Of a stretch of 37,299 bases of DNA, positions 7,588 through 16,159 are shown one piece after another. The notes beneath the pieces are model-generated. The model saw nothing but the letters and a program-made list of their open reading frames with translations. It searched no databases and was not told the DNA's origin. Source of the DNA: Planctomycetota bacterium (lineage in GTDB: Bacteria > Planctomycetota > Planctomycetia > Pirellulales > Pirellulaceae); assembly GCA_026692885.1 (NCBI GenBank), contig JAPLNJ010001055.1:1-37299 (forward strand). Reading direction: 5' to 3'. Each line of letters opens with the position of its first letter. Position 1 is the stretch's first letter. The position numbers and the translations under genes were made by a program.

Positions 7588-8799
7588 GTGTCGAGTGAGT
7601 TTTCTACGGTACAAACGGCGGTTGAGGCGATAGCCCGGGGCGGAGTGATCATCGTCGTGGACGCGGAGGATCGCGAAAACGAAGGCGATTTCATCTGCGC
7701 GGCCGAAAAGGCCACGCCCGAAACGGTCAATTTCATCTTGCAGGGGCGAGGTGAATTCTGCGTGCCCGTACTGCCGGATGTCTGCCAGCGATTGGATCTA
7801 AAGCCCGTTGTCGAAGCCAACACGACGCCGACGAATACGGGATTCATGACACCCATCGACCACGTTTCGGTCCGGACGGGGATCACCGCCCAAGAACGCT
7901 CGCGAACGGTGCAGGCGATGGTGGATCCGAAGAGTACCGAGCGAGACTTTGTCCGCCCCGGACACGTGCACCCATTGCTGGCTAAAGCCGGTGGCGTACT
8001 GCGACGGGCGGGCCATACAGAAGCGGCTGTGGATTTGGCACGCATGGCGGGGCTCACGCCAGCGGGCGTGTTGAGTGAAATCCTGAATGAGCAAGGTGAT
8101 CGCGCCTCACGCGAAGACCTAGGGGTGCTGGCCCGCAAGCACCACTTGCCCATCATCTCGATCGAGCAGTTGATCGCCCACCGCCGCGTGAATGAGAAGC
8201 TGGTCAGCCGCTGCGCCGAGGCCAATCTCCCCACGCAGTACGGTCAGTTCCGTATCGTCGTGTACGACGTGCGATACGAATCGCAACAGCCGGTAGCCTT
8301 GGTGATGGGTCCCGTCGAGAGGTTGGCGGCACCGCTCGTGCGAATCCATTCCAGTTGTTTCACCGGCGATCTGGTGCACTCGTTACGGTGCGACTGTGGT
8401 GACCAATTCCACATGGCGCTGGACATGATCGGCCGCGAGGGGGCGGGTGTGCTCGTCTATTTGCCTCAGGAAGGTCGCGGTATTGGACTGGCAGAGAAGA
8501 TCAAAGCCTACGCCCTGCAGGAACAGGGCTTGGATACCGTGGAGGCGAACGTGGCCCTGGGATTCAAGGCCGATATGCGGGACTATGGCGTCGGCATGCA
8601 GATCTTGAAAGATCTCGGTCTTGCTCGTGTGCGACTGCTGACCAACAACCCCAAGAAGACCGATGCCTTTATCTATGGCGGCTTCGGTCTGGAAGTCGTT
8701 GATCAGGTGCCGATCATGCCGCCCGTCAACGAACACAACGCGTTCTATCTGGCGACCAAGCGAGACAAGTTAGGCCACCAGTTTCCGCCGGATTTGTGA
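7588..8799 (+). CDS. ribBA: Bifunctional DHBP synthase / GTP cyclohydrolase II
   Basis: This enzyme starts riboflavin synthesis on both branches. The N-terminal RibB domain (about 1-200) makes 3,4-dihydroxy-2-butanone 4-phosphate from ribulose 5-phosphate; it shows DAEDRENEGDF (Mg2+ and substrate binding) and the GHVHPLLA and HTEAAVDLARMAGL signatures. The C-terminal RibA domain (about 205-400) opens GTP; its zinc cysteines are C257, C268 and C270 in CFTGDLVHSLRCDCGDQ, followed by QEGRGIGLAEKI and LTNNPKK. The 403-residue length is normal. The start is a GTG with GAGGAG about 11 nt upstream; the frame reads MSSEF. It is convergent with the pilM operon. Confidence 0.96.
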   Translation: MSSEFSTVQTAVEAIARGGVIIVVDAEDRENEGDFICAAEKATPETVNFILQGRGEFCVPVLPDVCQRLDLKPVVEANTTPTNTGFMTPIDHVSVRTGITAQERSRTVQAMVDPKSTERDFVRPGHVHPLLAKAGGVLRRAGHTEAAVDLARMAGLTPAGVLSEILNEQGDRASREDLGVLARKHHLPIISIEQLIAHRRVNEKLVSRCAEANLPTQYGQFRIVVYDVRYESQQPVALVMGPVERLAAPLVRIHSSCFTGDLVHSLRCDCGDQFHMALDMIGREGAGVLVYLPQEGRGIGLAEKIKAYALQEQGLDTVEANVALGFKADMRDYGVGMQILKDLGLARVRLLTNNPKKTDAFIYGGFGLEVVDQVPIMPPVNEHNAFYLATKRDKLGHQFPPDL

Positions 8800-8833
8800 G
8801 TCCCGCCTTCCGGCCACACGCGTCTGACGTGAA

Positions 8834-8873
8834 GGCTTTGATCAAAATATTGCGCAACGTCCCGATCAAGGCC
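8834..8873. repeat. Short copy of the TTGATCGGAACGTTGCGC repeat
   Basis: This 40-bp element in the ribBA-pilM operon gap reads GGCTTTGATC ... GATCAAGGCC, with GCGCAACGTCCCGATCAAGG at its right side. It matches the end of the long copy at 20612-20739. It appears to be a collapsed version with the centre removed. Confidence 0.6.
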
Positions 8874-8929
8874 GCCGCAGAGATCCTGGCGGACCGATTA
8901 CGAACGTTGCCGGCGTGCACCCGGCGACG

Positions 8930-11290
8930 TCACTGGGTGCTCCCCGGGCCAAAGTAGTCACCCGCGCCCCCGGGCATCATTTCCGACGGATACTCCATGG
9001 TTGGCATCGTCGTCGTAGTCGACCGGTCAGCTCCTGATTTGTCATCGATCAATAGCAGACGCCGGTATTCCTCCGCGTCATCAACTTCGTTGCAGGCGAC
9101 CAAGTTGCCGTTCCGGTCGACGACCAAGTATTCAGCGGGTGCCGTCAAGCCCTTCTGTTGGTCTTTGCCTTTCTTGGAAAGATCCTCTCCGCCGCGGAGA
9201 TCCACCAGGAATGTCTCGCTAATGAAGTTGTACTCCTCCAACGTTTTGATCTGAACGGTAAGGGGATGCAAGACATCCGCGTTCTGTTTGCAATTCAACA
9301 CGGAGCCAAGGTACACATCACGCTCGACTGGCACCTCAACCGCCCGTGGCTTGTTCCACACGACAGCTACGACCTTGCCGGAAGGTTCGGTCTGTTGCAC
9401 GGAAGGACCATCGGCACTGAGCAGAATCGTTTTCCCTGGATTAGCCGCGCCCGCGACAACCTTTTCGGGATCGTCGACGCGGACCACGTTGCTGGGTTCG
9501 CTCCAATCCGTCTTGACGAAGCGGGGGCGTTCCTTGCCGGTCTTTTTCAAGTAGTCTTGGTCCTCGGATTCTTCTTTGGTGAGGCGTTCCAGCACGGTCT
9601 TGTCCAAGATGCGCTTATTCGGGTCCGCTAGACGATTGAGCGGACGATTTGGATCTTCGAGGAGCAATCGGACCCGGTAGCGATAAGATTTTCCCGGTTC
9701 CGCGGTGAGGTCATAGAACCGCACCAGTTTGTACTTGACTCTGGGCACCTGCTCATTACCGCTGCCGTAGCCCGGCATGCCTTCTCCGCCGGGCATCGGG
9801 TAACCAGCCGATCCGCCAGGCATCGGGTAGCCCCCCATGCCACCGGGCATGGGGGAACCCGACATGCCGCCAGGCATCGGGTAGCCCCCCATGCCACCGG
9901 GCATGGGGTAACCCGTCGTGCCACCCGGGCCGGCGCCGGGGGTGGTTTTGGTCAGATCGGGAATACCTTCTGCGTCACCACCTTCATCAGCCTTCGCGTC
10001 GTCGACTTCCTCCTTCGGTTTCGCCGTCACGGCCGATCGCAATTGTCGGCGGGGGATGTCGCTGTGCAGAGCGAGTGGATCGCGGGAACTCAACAAGACA
10101 GGCGGGATCGGCATCGTGAGAGCCCCCGGAAGCAGGTAAGCTTCGTCGGCGATTTCCTTCGGCAGACTCGCATATTCGGTCATCGCTGCTCTCATGCTTT
10201 GGCCCGAATTCGTAATCGGTTTCCAGTCCAATTCGGCGTTGGGATCGTCGGGGACTTCGGCTCGCTCCGCGAAGAAATAGAGGTAGTGGGGTGCATCCTG
10301 GGCAGCGCTGTAACCGATCGCATCGGCGAGTGATGTTTCGTATTCGGCAAACTGTTTTTCGTAGGGCGCCAACGCTTTCACCGCCACCAGGCCGAACGAC
10401 CGCGCGCCCTGCCTGGAGTTGGTTCCCAGACCCACGCCCATACCTCCGGGGCCCTGGAGGCCTGGGTAATAGTGATCGAGGTAGAGCTTGCTGAGACGTC
10501 GCTTCCCGGCTCCAGCGGTCCCCATTCCGGGACTGGAATAGGGGTCGTCTGACATGCCGTAACCGTCCGCTGGCATCGGATACCCAGGACCCATTCCAGC
10601 CTGGGAACCCATGCCCGGTGGCGAGCTTCCGGCGGAAGAGCCACCGCGACCGCCACCCTTTCCGTATACCGACATGTAGTCTTCGGCCGAAGCCGCCCCC
10701 GGTTTTCCGCGGCCCGGCTTCTTCGATTCGGTCTTGGACTTTGTCTTTTCGTTGGGGCGATCCGAGGCCTTTTCCACAGCATCCTTGTCTCCGGCCCAGG
10801 CACTGTCCGGTTTCGTCAGCCGCATGGCGACGGCGTAGTATCCGCCGTACGCTTCGACTTTGGTTGCTGGCAACAACTTTGGGTCCCGCCGCTTGGCTTG
10901 GCTGGAGAACAGCCGCGGACTCAAGACGGTCGACGAGGCATACGACTCATCGCGGATCTTCATGCGTCCCTCTTCCACATTCCTTTGGTAGAGGCCGGTG
11001 AGCCACTGTGGATCGTCCAACACTCTCGCTACCGGGACATCGGCGGCAATCAGCTTCACACAGTCCGGCGCCATGTCGCGCCAGGTGTTACGTGCCATAT
11101 TCTGTTTCGCGGCGTCCACTGAATCGCTCAGATTGAGTGGAGACTTGGCTGCCGAGAATCCTTGCTTGGCGGCGCTGACGTACAGGAATCCTACCACCAC
11201 GGCAAGAACCACGCCAAACGCGACCTTCTCTCCGTGACGAGCCAAAGCCCCCTTCACGCCGCCTTCACCGAATTCCAACTTCAGCTTCAT
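8930..11290 (-). CDS. Third gene of the pilM operon: bitopic protein with FN3-like domain and GYPMPGGM repeats
   Basis: The 786-residue product has one N-terminal membrane helix (about 23-44, VAFGVVLAVVVGFLYVSAA) after a short cytoplasmic segment, so nearly all of it is predicted to be periplasmic. It contains two Gly/Met/Pro-rich disordered regions (around residues 210-300 and 455-510). The second is built from 9-residue GGYPMPGGM repeats. Between them lies a globular part. After the second region an FN3-like segment occurs (VKYKLVRFYDLTAEPGKSYR ... YRVRLLLEDPN ... SEPSNVV). The start ATG has GGGAG about 10 nt upstream. It follows the second operon gene after 145 bp. By position it may fill the PilP-like or PilO-like role next to PilM, but no sequence similarity supports this directly. 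Confidence 0.75.
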   Translation of the reverse strand: MKLKLEFGEGGVKGALARHGEKVAFGVVLAVVVGFLYVSAAKQGFSAAKSPLNLSDSVDAAKQNMARNTWRDMAPDCVKLIAADVPVARVLDDPQWLTGLYQRNVEEGRMKIRDESYASSTVLSPRLFSSQAKRRDPKLLPATKVEAYGGYYAVAMRLTKPDSAWAGDKDAVEKASDRPNEKTKSKTESKKPGRGKPGAASAEDYMSVYGKGGGRGGSSAGSSPPGMGSQAGMGPGYPMPADGYGMSDDPYSSPGMGTAGAGKRRLSKLYLDHYYPGLQGPGGMGVGLGTNSRQGARSFGLVAVKALAPYEKQFAEYETSLADAIGYSAAQDAPHYLYFFAERAEVPDDPNAELDWKPITNSGQSMRAAMTEYASLPKEIADEAYLLPGALTMPIPPVLLSSRDPLALHSDIPRRQLRSAVTAKPKEEVDDAKADEGGDAEGIPDLTKTTPGAGPGGTTGYPMPGGMGGYPMPGGMSGSPMPGGMGGYPMPGGSAGYPMPGGEGMPGYGSGNEQVPRVKYKLVRFYDLTAEPGKSYRYRVRLLLEDPNRPLNRLADPNKRILDKTVLERLTKEESEDQDYLKKTGKERPRFVKTDWSEPSNVVRVDDPEKVVAGAANPGKTILLSADGPSVQQTEPSGKVVAVVWNKPRAVEVPVERDVYLGSVLNCKQNADVLHPLTVQIKTLEEYNFISETFLVDLRGGEDLSKKGKDQQKGLTAPAEYLVVDRNGNLVACNEVDDAEEYRRLLLIDDKSGADRSTTTTMPTMEYPSEMMPGGAGDYFGPGSTQ
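9800..9933 (-). repeat. 27-bp coding tandem repeat
   Basis: Five roughly 27-bp units (for example 9827-9853, 9854-9880 and 9881-9907) encode a 9-residue period of the type GGYPMPGGM in the third pilM operon protein. Units 9827-9853 and 9881-9907 are identical, which suggests recent duplication of a two-unit block. Confidence 0.85.
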
Positions 11291-11435
11291 GACTCGTTCT
11301 CCCTTGAGTCGTGCCTAGCGCCCCTGAATTGACAAGCCTCGCCACCTCAGTCCGACTCTCGACGCCCCGCAGCACCGTTTCCTTTCGAGCCGTGACCAGA
11401 TCCCGTCGCCACCGGTCTCAAGACGCCGATTTGAC

Positions 11436-13148
11436 TCATCCCTGCGTCTTCGTCGTCAGCGGTGGGATACTGGTCGTTACGGGAACGTCCTGGAGTCCTA
11501 ACCGCGATTTATCCACGGGATTGTAGATGTAGATGATGCCCTGTAGTTCGACGGTGACGTCGTAATCGGAGGCGCTGCTGACTTGACTGCGCTTGGTCAT
11601 ATCCGCCGTTCCCATACCTGGCCCGCTGCCCATCCCCATCCCCATGCCCGCCGAACCTGCCTCATAGCCAGACGGGGAGGTGCCAGGCGACATGCCGAAG
11701 TCCGACTGTCCCGGTCCGCCCGACATCTCACCGCCGGAACCGGGCATGGCGTAATTAGAGCCTCCGCCTAAATCCATCCCGCCGCCGCTCGATCCGCCCT
11801 TCCGATTGATACGGACTTGACGGATCTCCACGGGCAGCGAGCAATTGCCACATTCTGTGAGCAGACGGTACAATCTTCGCTGATCTACCACCAACCGCAA
11901 CCGGATGGGCATGCGTTTGGCAACCACATAGAAGGCATCTTCCGGCTTTTCCGACTTCATGGCCGAACGAACCTTCTCCGCCGGCATAGCCGAATACTCC
12001 ATTCCCACATAGCGGTAATCCGCGGGATCCGTCGCGCCGCGAGCCATGCCGGGCATACCCGGCATGCCCGGCATGCCCTCCATGCCCGGGCTCATCGACC
12101 CGGATCCGCCTGGCCCTGGATAGCCGCCTGGCGCTGCTCCACCACCGCCTGGTGCTGGTCCGCCACCGCCTGGCGCTGATCCACCGGCGCCGGAGCCCAT
12201 CGAGCCCGCTGGCCCACCCGATTCCGACCCCGCGTAGCCGCCCTCCGTACCCGAACCACCCGTGCCGCCCCGCATCCGTGTTACCTGGCCGGCCCGACCG
12301 GAGGCTTGACGACCGATCAGCACGGACTCGATGGTCTTCACCACGGCCTCATGCCGCGAGTCGGCATCTTTATTCACCTCCTTGACGATACTCATCAGCG
12401 CCTTCAGCACCCACAGATCTTCCTGAGCGTACAGCAGTTGCAGCGTGGTCGGAACACTGTCCGGTTGCTTGGACCAATTGAAATGGTCGCCCAACAGCTG
12501 CCCCTGATCGGCGGGGCTCCACAGCACGATCGGAGGTTTCTCATCCCGCTTCGGACGATTGGCCCCCGCTGTCGGACTGGTGGGCATTTCCGACATCGAC
12601 ATTTCGGACATTCCGGAGCCCATACCAGTTACTCCCGCCTTGGCTGCCCATTTCGCGCCAATCATTTCGGCCAGCTCCGGCAACAGTTTCTCCACATAGT
12701 TGGCGTAGCGCTGACGGAAATCCACCTTCAGCTCCTGACTGAGCGGTGTGGGCGGGTTCTTGGTGGCGTCGAATTCCACCTTCAATTCGATGGGAATGAG
12801 TAAACGGACGGAAGCGACAAAATCGTCGCCCAAGTCACCGGACCACCGGAGAATGCTGGTCTGCTGGGAATACTGCGCTTGCCATGCGTTGAGCACGCTG
12901 TCGAGCAGGCCCTTGTTCAATTGATCCATTCCCTTTTGGGAGAACTCGTTAGGGTGGATCGTCTTGTCCTTAATGGTCTTAACCGTGGTGTAGTTCTTCT
13001 CGATGGTACTCACGTGCGTCTGGAACTCCTTGTCCAGGTTTCCGCAAGCCATGTACCAACTGCCAATGCTCAGGGCGACGACGGTTCCGCAGATCACCCA
13101 GAATATGTGTTTCACGGTGGCGCTGAGAAAAGCTTTCAACTGATCCAT
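11436..13148 (-). CDS. Second gene of the pilM operon: bitopic protein with Gly/Met/Pro-rich linkers
   Basis: The 570-residue product begins with a short amphipathic segment (MDQLKAFLSATVKH), then one membrane helix (about 14-32, IFWVICGTVVALSIGSWYM), a coiled-coil stretch (about 35-75), and a globular region. A long Gly/Ser/Pro/Met linker (about 300-370) is followed by a compact domain (YRYVGMEYSAMPAEKVRSAM ... MPIRLRLVVDQRRLYRLLTEC). A second Gly/Met linker precedes a final beta-rich segment (YDVTVELQGIIYIYNPVD). The short N-terminal tail, helix and coiled coil resemble PilN/PilO/GspM-type platform proteins. ATG 13148 is chosen because GGAGG ends 9 nt upstream, inside the end of pilM; the two genes are 5 bp apart and likely translationally coupled. 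An in-frame TTG at 13157 overlaps the pilM stop. Confidence 0.78.
   Translation of the reverse strand: MDQLKAFLSATVKHIFWVICGTVVALSIGSWYMACGNLDKEFQTHVSTIEKNYTTVKTIKDKTIHPNEFSQKGMDQLNKGLLDSVLNAWQAQYSQQTSILRWSGDLGDDFVASVRLLIPIELKVEFDATKNPPTPLSQELKVDFRQRYANYVEKLLPELAEMIGAKWAAKAGVTGMGSGMSEMSMSEMPTSPTAGANRPKRDEKPPIVLWSPADQGQLLGDHFNWSKQPDSVPTTLQLLYAQEDLWVLKALMSIVKEVNKDADSRHEAVVKTIESVLIGRQASGRAGQVTRMRGGTGGSGTEGGYAGSESGGPAGSMGSGAGGSAPGGGGPAPGGGGAAPGGYPGPGGSGSMSPGMEGMPGMPGMPGMARGATDPADYRYVGMEYSAMPAEKVRSAMKSEKPEDAFYVVAKRMPIRLRLVVDQRRLYRLLTECGNCSLPVEIRQVRINRKGGSSGGGMDLGGGSNYAMPGSGGEMSGGPGQSDFGMSPGTSPSGYEAGSAGMGMGMGSGPGMGTADMTKRSQVSSASDYDVTVELQGIIYIYNPVDKSRLGLQDVPVTTSIPPLTTKTQG
12042..12185 (-). repeat. 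9-bp and 21-bp coding repeats in the second pilM operon gene
   Basis: A run of 9-bp units (12042-12090) encodes Gly-Met-Pro triplets. Three 21-bp units (12123-12143, 12144-12164, 12165-12185) encode an APGGGGA-like period. Both lie in the disordered linker. Confidence 0.75.
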
Positions 13149-13153
13149 GACGG

Positions 13154-15637
13154 TCAACCTCCGGTGGGCGCAGTAACCACGCTGTTCGCTGGCACTGTTG
13201 CATCTTGAGTCGCTGGCCGACGTTTCTGCAACCGCTCGCTCAAGGTCACTTCACGCCAGCTGAATTGCACGACAAAGGAATATTTTGGAACCAGGAATTC
13301 GCGCGGATTGCTCGGATCTTCTGCCGACTTCTTGGTGGTGCCTTCCGCGGCCCCGGAACCGATCGTACGCCCCGGCTCCGACGCGGGCGGCGCGAGAGCA
13401 GTATCCATCGCCGCCGACGGACCACTCATGCCCGGCATCCCGTAGCCGGGAGTTCCGCCTTGAGGTCCCTCATAGTTGGGATTTTGGATCCGAACATCCT
13501 GGATGCGGGTCTCCACGGCAAGGATCGCGAACCCAATGCCCAACTCTTCCATGGTGAATTTCTCGGGTGGCTTGCCGGGACCAGCGGGCAACTCGATCGT
13601 CTTTTCTCGCAGATTCTTTAAGAGCGTATTTCGCACGTGGGTGCCGCCCCATGTCGCAAGATCATCGTTGAAGAAGTGGTAGCCTTTGATTTCGATGACC
13701 CAGCCGGGACCTTCGGGGCCTCGAACCTCCCCGCCTGCGGTAGCTGCCGCCCCGGTTCCAGGAGTGCCCGAAGTGGCGGCCGGAGCACCAGTGGCGGCCG
13801 GAGCACCAGCGGCGGCCGGAGCACCAGTGGCGGCCGGCACCGCAGCCGTAGCTCCCGCCGTCGGATTGGGAGTGGCACCAGGTGCAGCCGGCGTGGCGGG
13901 TGTCCCCGCAGCACCTGGGGCTGCCGGAGCCGGTGGGGTGGCAGGTGTAGCCCCCGCCGGAACCGATGCCACGGCAGCCTCTCCGGGATTCGTGGCTGCG
14001 ATGGGCGTACCGCTCACTCGGGCCAATTCTTCCAGATACTTCCGCTTGACATCCTCCGTGAACCAGAATTTCAGGTCTGGAAAGTACTGCGTCTCGATGT
14101 ATTCGATATGCAGGAATTTGCGTTTTGAGATCGGCTTCATCTTGGGGTCAGGGGTCTCACCAGCCTTGACATCATCGTCGACTGGCAACGCCTGGTTGAC
14201 GGCCTTCATGAACTCTAGCCAGAGAATCCGCCGATCCGAATTGCGGGAAAGTTCCTTGCCCAATTCAGTCAGCTTACCCATCTGATCTAATCGAGCTTTA
14301 TGCTCCCTGTCACTGTCGCTGCTCTTCTTTTGGACATCCTCGACCAATTTTGAAACGGATTTCCAAGAGACGCCCGCCGTCTCGTTGTCGTCGTGGACCT
14401 TGTACCACTCGCGATATTCGAAGAAGAAATTGGTGGCGAAGGCGAGCATCAGCGATGCGGCGATCGCGACCGCCCACGGCTTCTTGGCCCGAATCATGCG
14501 TTCCCGTAGCAGCTCGCGAGGCAACAGATTCGTGCCAAGTTTGGACTGGCCCAGACCCTGTAAGCACAGTCCGTAGCAGACACCGAAAGCGAGCATGTTG
14601 TCCTTGAACTGGGGTGACGTCAGCACGGCTTGGCCCGCGACACGAGCGGCCCAGCGTTCGTGGTCGACATTGACCAATTCGTATCCCAGGTTCTTCGACA
14701 GATATTGCTGCAGGCCGGGCAGTTTCATGGCGTTGCCCAGCATGATCAGACCGGCGATTTCCGCCTTACGATCGATGTTCTGGAAGAAACCGATCGAACG
14801 CTGCACTTCCAGCAACAGGTCGTTAAACACCGGGCGCATGGCCTGCACCACGGCCTTGGCGTCTTCGGCTTCCCGCACGTTCCTCTTCAAGTGCTCGGCT
14901 TTGGCGAAGGTGAGCTTCAGTTCCTTCGTCAGTTGCTTGGTAAAGTGATTGCCACCCAGCGGGATATTGCGCTGCCACACGCGAAAGCCGTTGGTGATAA
15001 CCAAGTCGGTCGTATCCGTCCCGACGCTCAGGATGACAAATGATTCGGGCGGATGCTCAGGGTCGAATTCCCCTTTCTTGAGCGAATCGGTCAAGAGGTT
15101 GTGCGACACGTAGTTGTAGACGCACAGCGGTGCCAGTTGGATGATTTCCAATTCCACGTCTGACTTTAGAAACGGCTCAATGGCCTCGTAGACCTGATCC
15201 CGTTTCATCGCGAAGAGGCCAATCTCCGTCTCCATGACGAATCCATCCACTTCGCTGCCGCCGCCCATCTGCTGGTAGTCCCAGATCACCTCGTCCAGGG
15301 GAAAGGGGATCTGCTGGCGGGCTTCAAAACGGACGATATCCGGAAGTTTCTTGGCGTCGACCGGGGGTGGCTGGAAGAAGCGGGCGAGTCCGTTCTGACC
15401 GGGCACGGAGATGGCGACCTTGTCGCCGCGGACCTTATTACGCTCGAGAAATTGCTTCAGAGCCTCCGCGATCAACTCCTTCGGATTCGCATCCGGCTGA
15501 CTCAGAATCTTAGGGTACTCGACGTAGTCGAAGGCCGTGGCCACGAGCACCTGGTTCTCGACGTCGTATTCGCAACGGAGCGCTTTCAGTGCGCAGTGGC
15601 CAATATCGATGCCCCACACACCATTTGTGACCGCCAT
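13154..15637 (-). CDS. pilM: PilM-like actin-fold ATPase fused to membrane and coiled-coil region
   Basis: PilM is the cytoplasmic actin-like protein of type IV pilus/type II secretion platforms. Residues 1-360 show its features: GIDIGHCALKAL (phosphate 1), the QQIPFPLDEVIWDYQ helix typical of PilM, ILSVGTDTTDLVITNG (phosphate 2) and IAGLIMLGNAMKLPGLQQYL (adenosine motif). Ordinary PilM stops near 350 residues; this one has 827. A membrane helix (about 383-405, AVAIAASLMLAFATNFFFEY) and a coiled coil (about 415-470) follow, so the protein looks like PilM joined to a PilN-like half. Then come an Ala/Pro/Gly-rich linker (about 550-650) and a C-terminal part ending in an FVVQFSWREVTLSER strand-helix segment. 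It is the first of three minus-strand genes. The start ATG has GAGGA upstream. Confidence 0.9.
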   Translation of the reverse strand: MAVTNGVWGIDIGHCALKALRCEYDVENQVLVATAFDYVEYPKILSQPDANPKELIAEALKQFLERNKVRGDKVAISVPGQNGLARFFQPPPVDAKKLPDIVRFEARQQIPFPLDEVIWDYQQMGGGSEVDGFVMETEIGLFAMKRDQVYEAIEPFLKSDVELEIIQLAPLCVYNYVSHNLLTDSLKKGEFDPEHPPESFVILSVGTDTTDLVITNGFRVWQRNIPLGGNHFTKQLTKELKLTFAKAEHLKRNVREAEDAKAVVQAMRPVFNDLLLEVQRSIGFFQNIDRKAEIAGLIMLGNAMKLPGLQQYLSKNLGYELVNVDHERWAARVAGQAVLTSPQFKDNMLAFGVCYGLCLQGLGQSKLGTNLLPRELLRERMIRAKKPWAVAIAASLMLAFATNFFFEYREWYKVHDDNETAGVSWKSVSKLVEDVQKKSSDSDREHKARLDQMGKLTELGKELSRNSDRRILWLEFMKAVNQALPVDDDVKAGETPDPKMKPISKRKFLHIEYIETQYFPDLKFWFTEDVKRKYLEELARVSGTPIAATNPGEAAVASVPAGATPATPPAPAAPGAAGTPATPAAPGATPNPTAGATAAVPAATGAPAAAGAPAATGAPAATSGTPGTGAAATAGGEVRGPEGPGWVIEIKGYHFFNDDLATWGGTHVRNTLLKNLREKTIELPAGPGKPPEKFTMEELGIGFAILAVETRIQDVRIQNPNYEGPQGGTPGYGMPGMSGPSAAMDTALAPPASEPGRTIGSGAAEGTTKKSAEDPSNPREFLVPKYSFVVQFSWREVTLSERLQKRRPATQDATVPANSVVTAPTGG
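13772..13837 (-). repeat. 18-bp coding tandem repeat in pilM
   Basis: Three nearly identical 18-bp units (13772-13789, 13790-13807, 13808-13825) and a partial fourth encode Ala/Gly/Pro hexapeptides in the linker. The first two units are identical. Confidence 0.9.
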
Positions 15638-15701
15638 GATGGATCCTCAAGAAAAATTGGCCTTAGTGCCCGCGTAAGAATAACTTGAACGATTGGCCGT
15701 G

Positions 15702-15753
15702 GGACGGATTGGCGATCCGGCCGGGAAATACCGGCCGGATCGCCAATCCGTCC
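15702..15753. repeat. Perfect 23-bp palindrome (GGACGGATTGGCGATCCGG type)
   Basis: Arms 15702-15724 and 15731-15753 are perfect reverse complements around a 6-nt loop (gaaata). It lies 65 bp upstream of pilM. I know similar sequences as dispersed repeats in planctomycetes. In RNA it would form a very stable hairpin that could affect transcription of the pilM operon, but there is no T-run on either side. Confidence 0.85.
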
Positions 15754-16159
15754 TACAAGGATTTGACCAACTTATTTCTGCGCGGCCACTTAGCGTGGCT
15801 TCCAGCGGCCCGTGTCCTCGGCTGACGGACGGCTCTCCTGGCACATGTTATAGCCGCTCTCGCATCCGTAACCTAGTCCGTTGTTTTGTCTTACTGCTAT
15901 TTCAGTTTACAGCTCCCTCGGGAATCGTGTCAATGATTCTTCGGCAACCCCGCGCCAGGTCCTGTCGCCCGCAAATCCTGGATAACTTCCCAGCCGGGCG
16001 GTCGACTGGCAACCCTCGGCAGGCTATCGTGATAGCAGTTCGTCCTGTCGCACGGGGACCAGGGAGCCGGGGATCTTGCGTGTGATCCGCTTCCGCGACG
16101 ACCACCCCTGCACTCGATTCGTTCCCAATCGCCTGCCAAGTACACACCGATGAAAACTG
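15754..16159. other. Gene-free stretch upstream of the GH38-like gene
   Basis: I see no coding region, RNA gene or clear promoter here. It presumably carries the promoter of the gene starting at 16160. Confidence 0.4.

Noticed and set aside
13772..13837. CRISPR-like array in pilM
   Set aside because: The units are 18 bp, directly adjacent without spacers, and keep the reading frame; they are a coding minisatellite.
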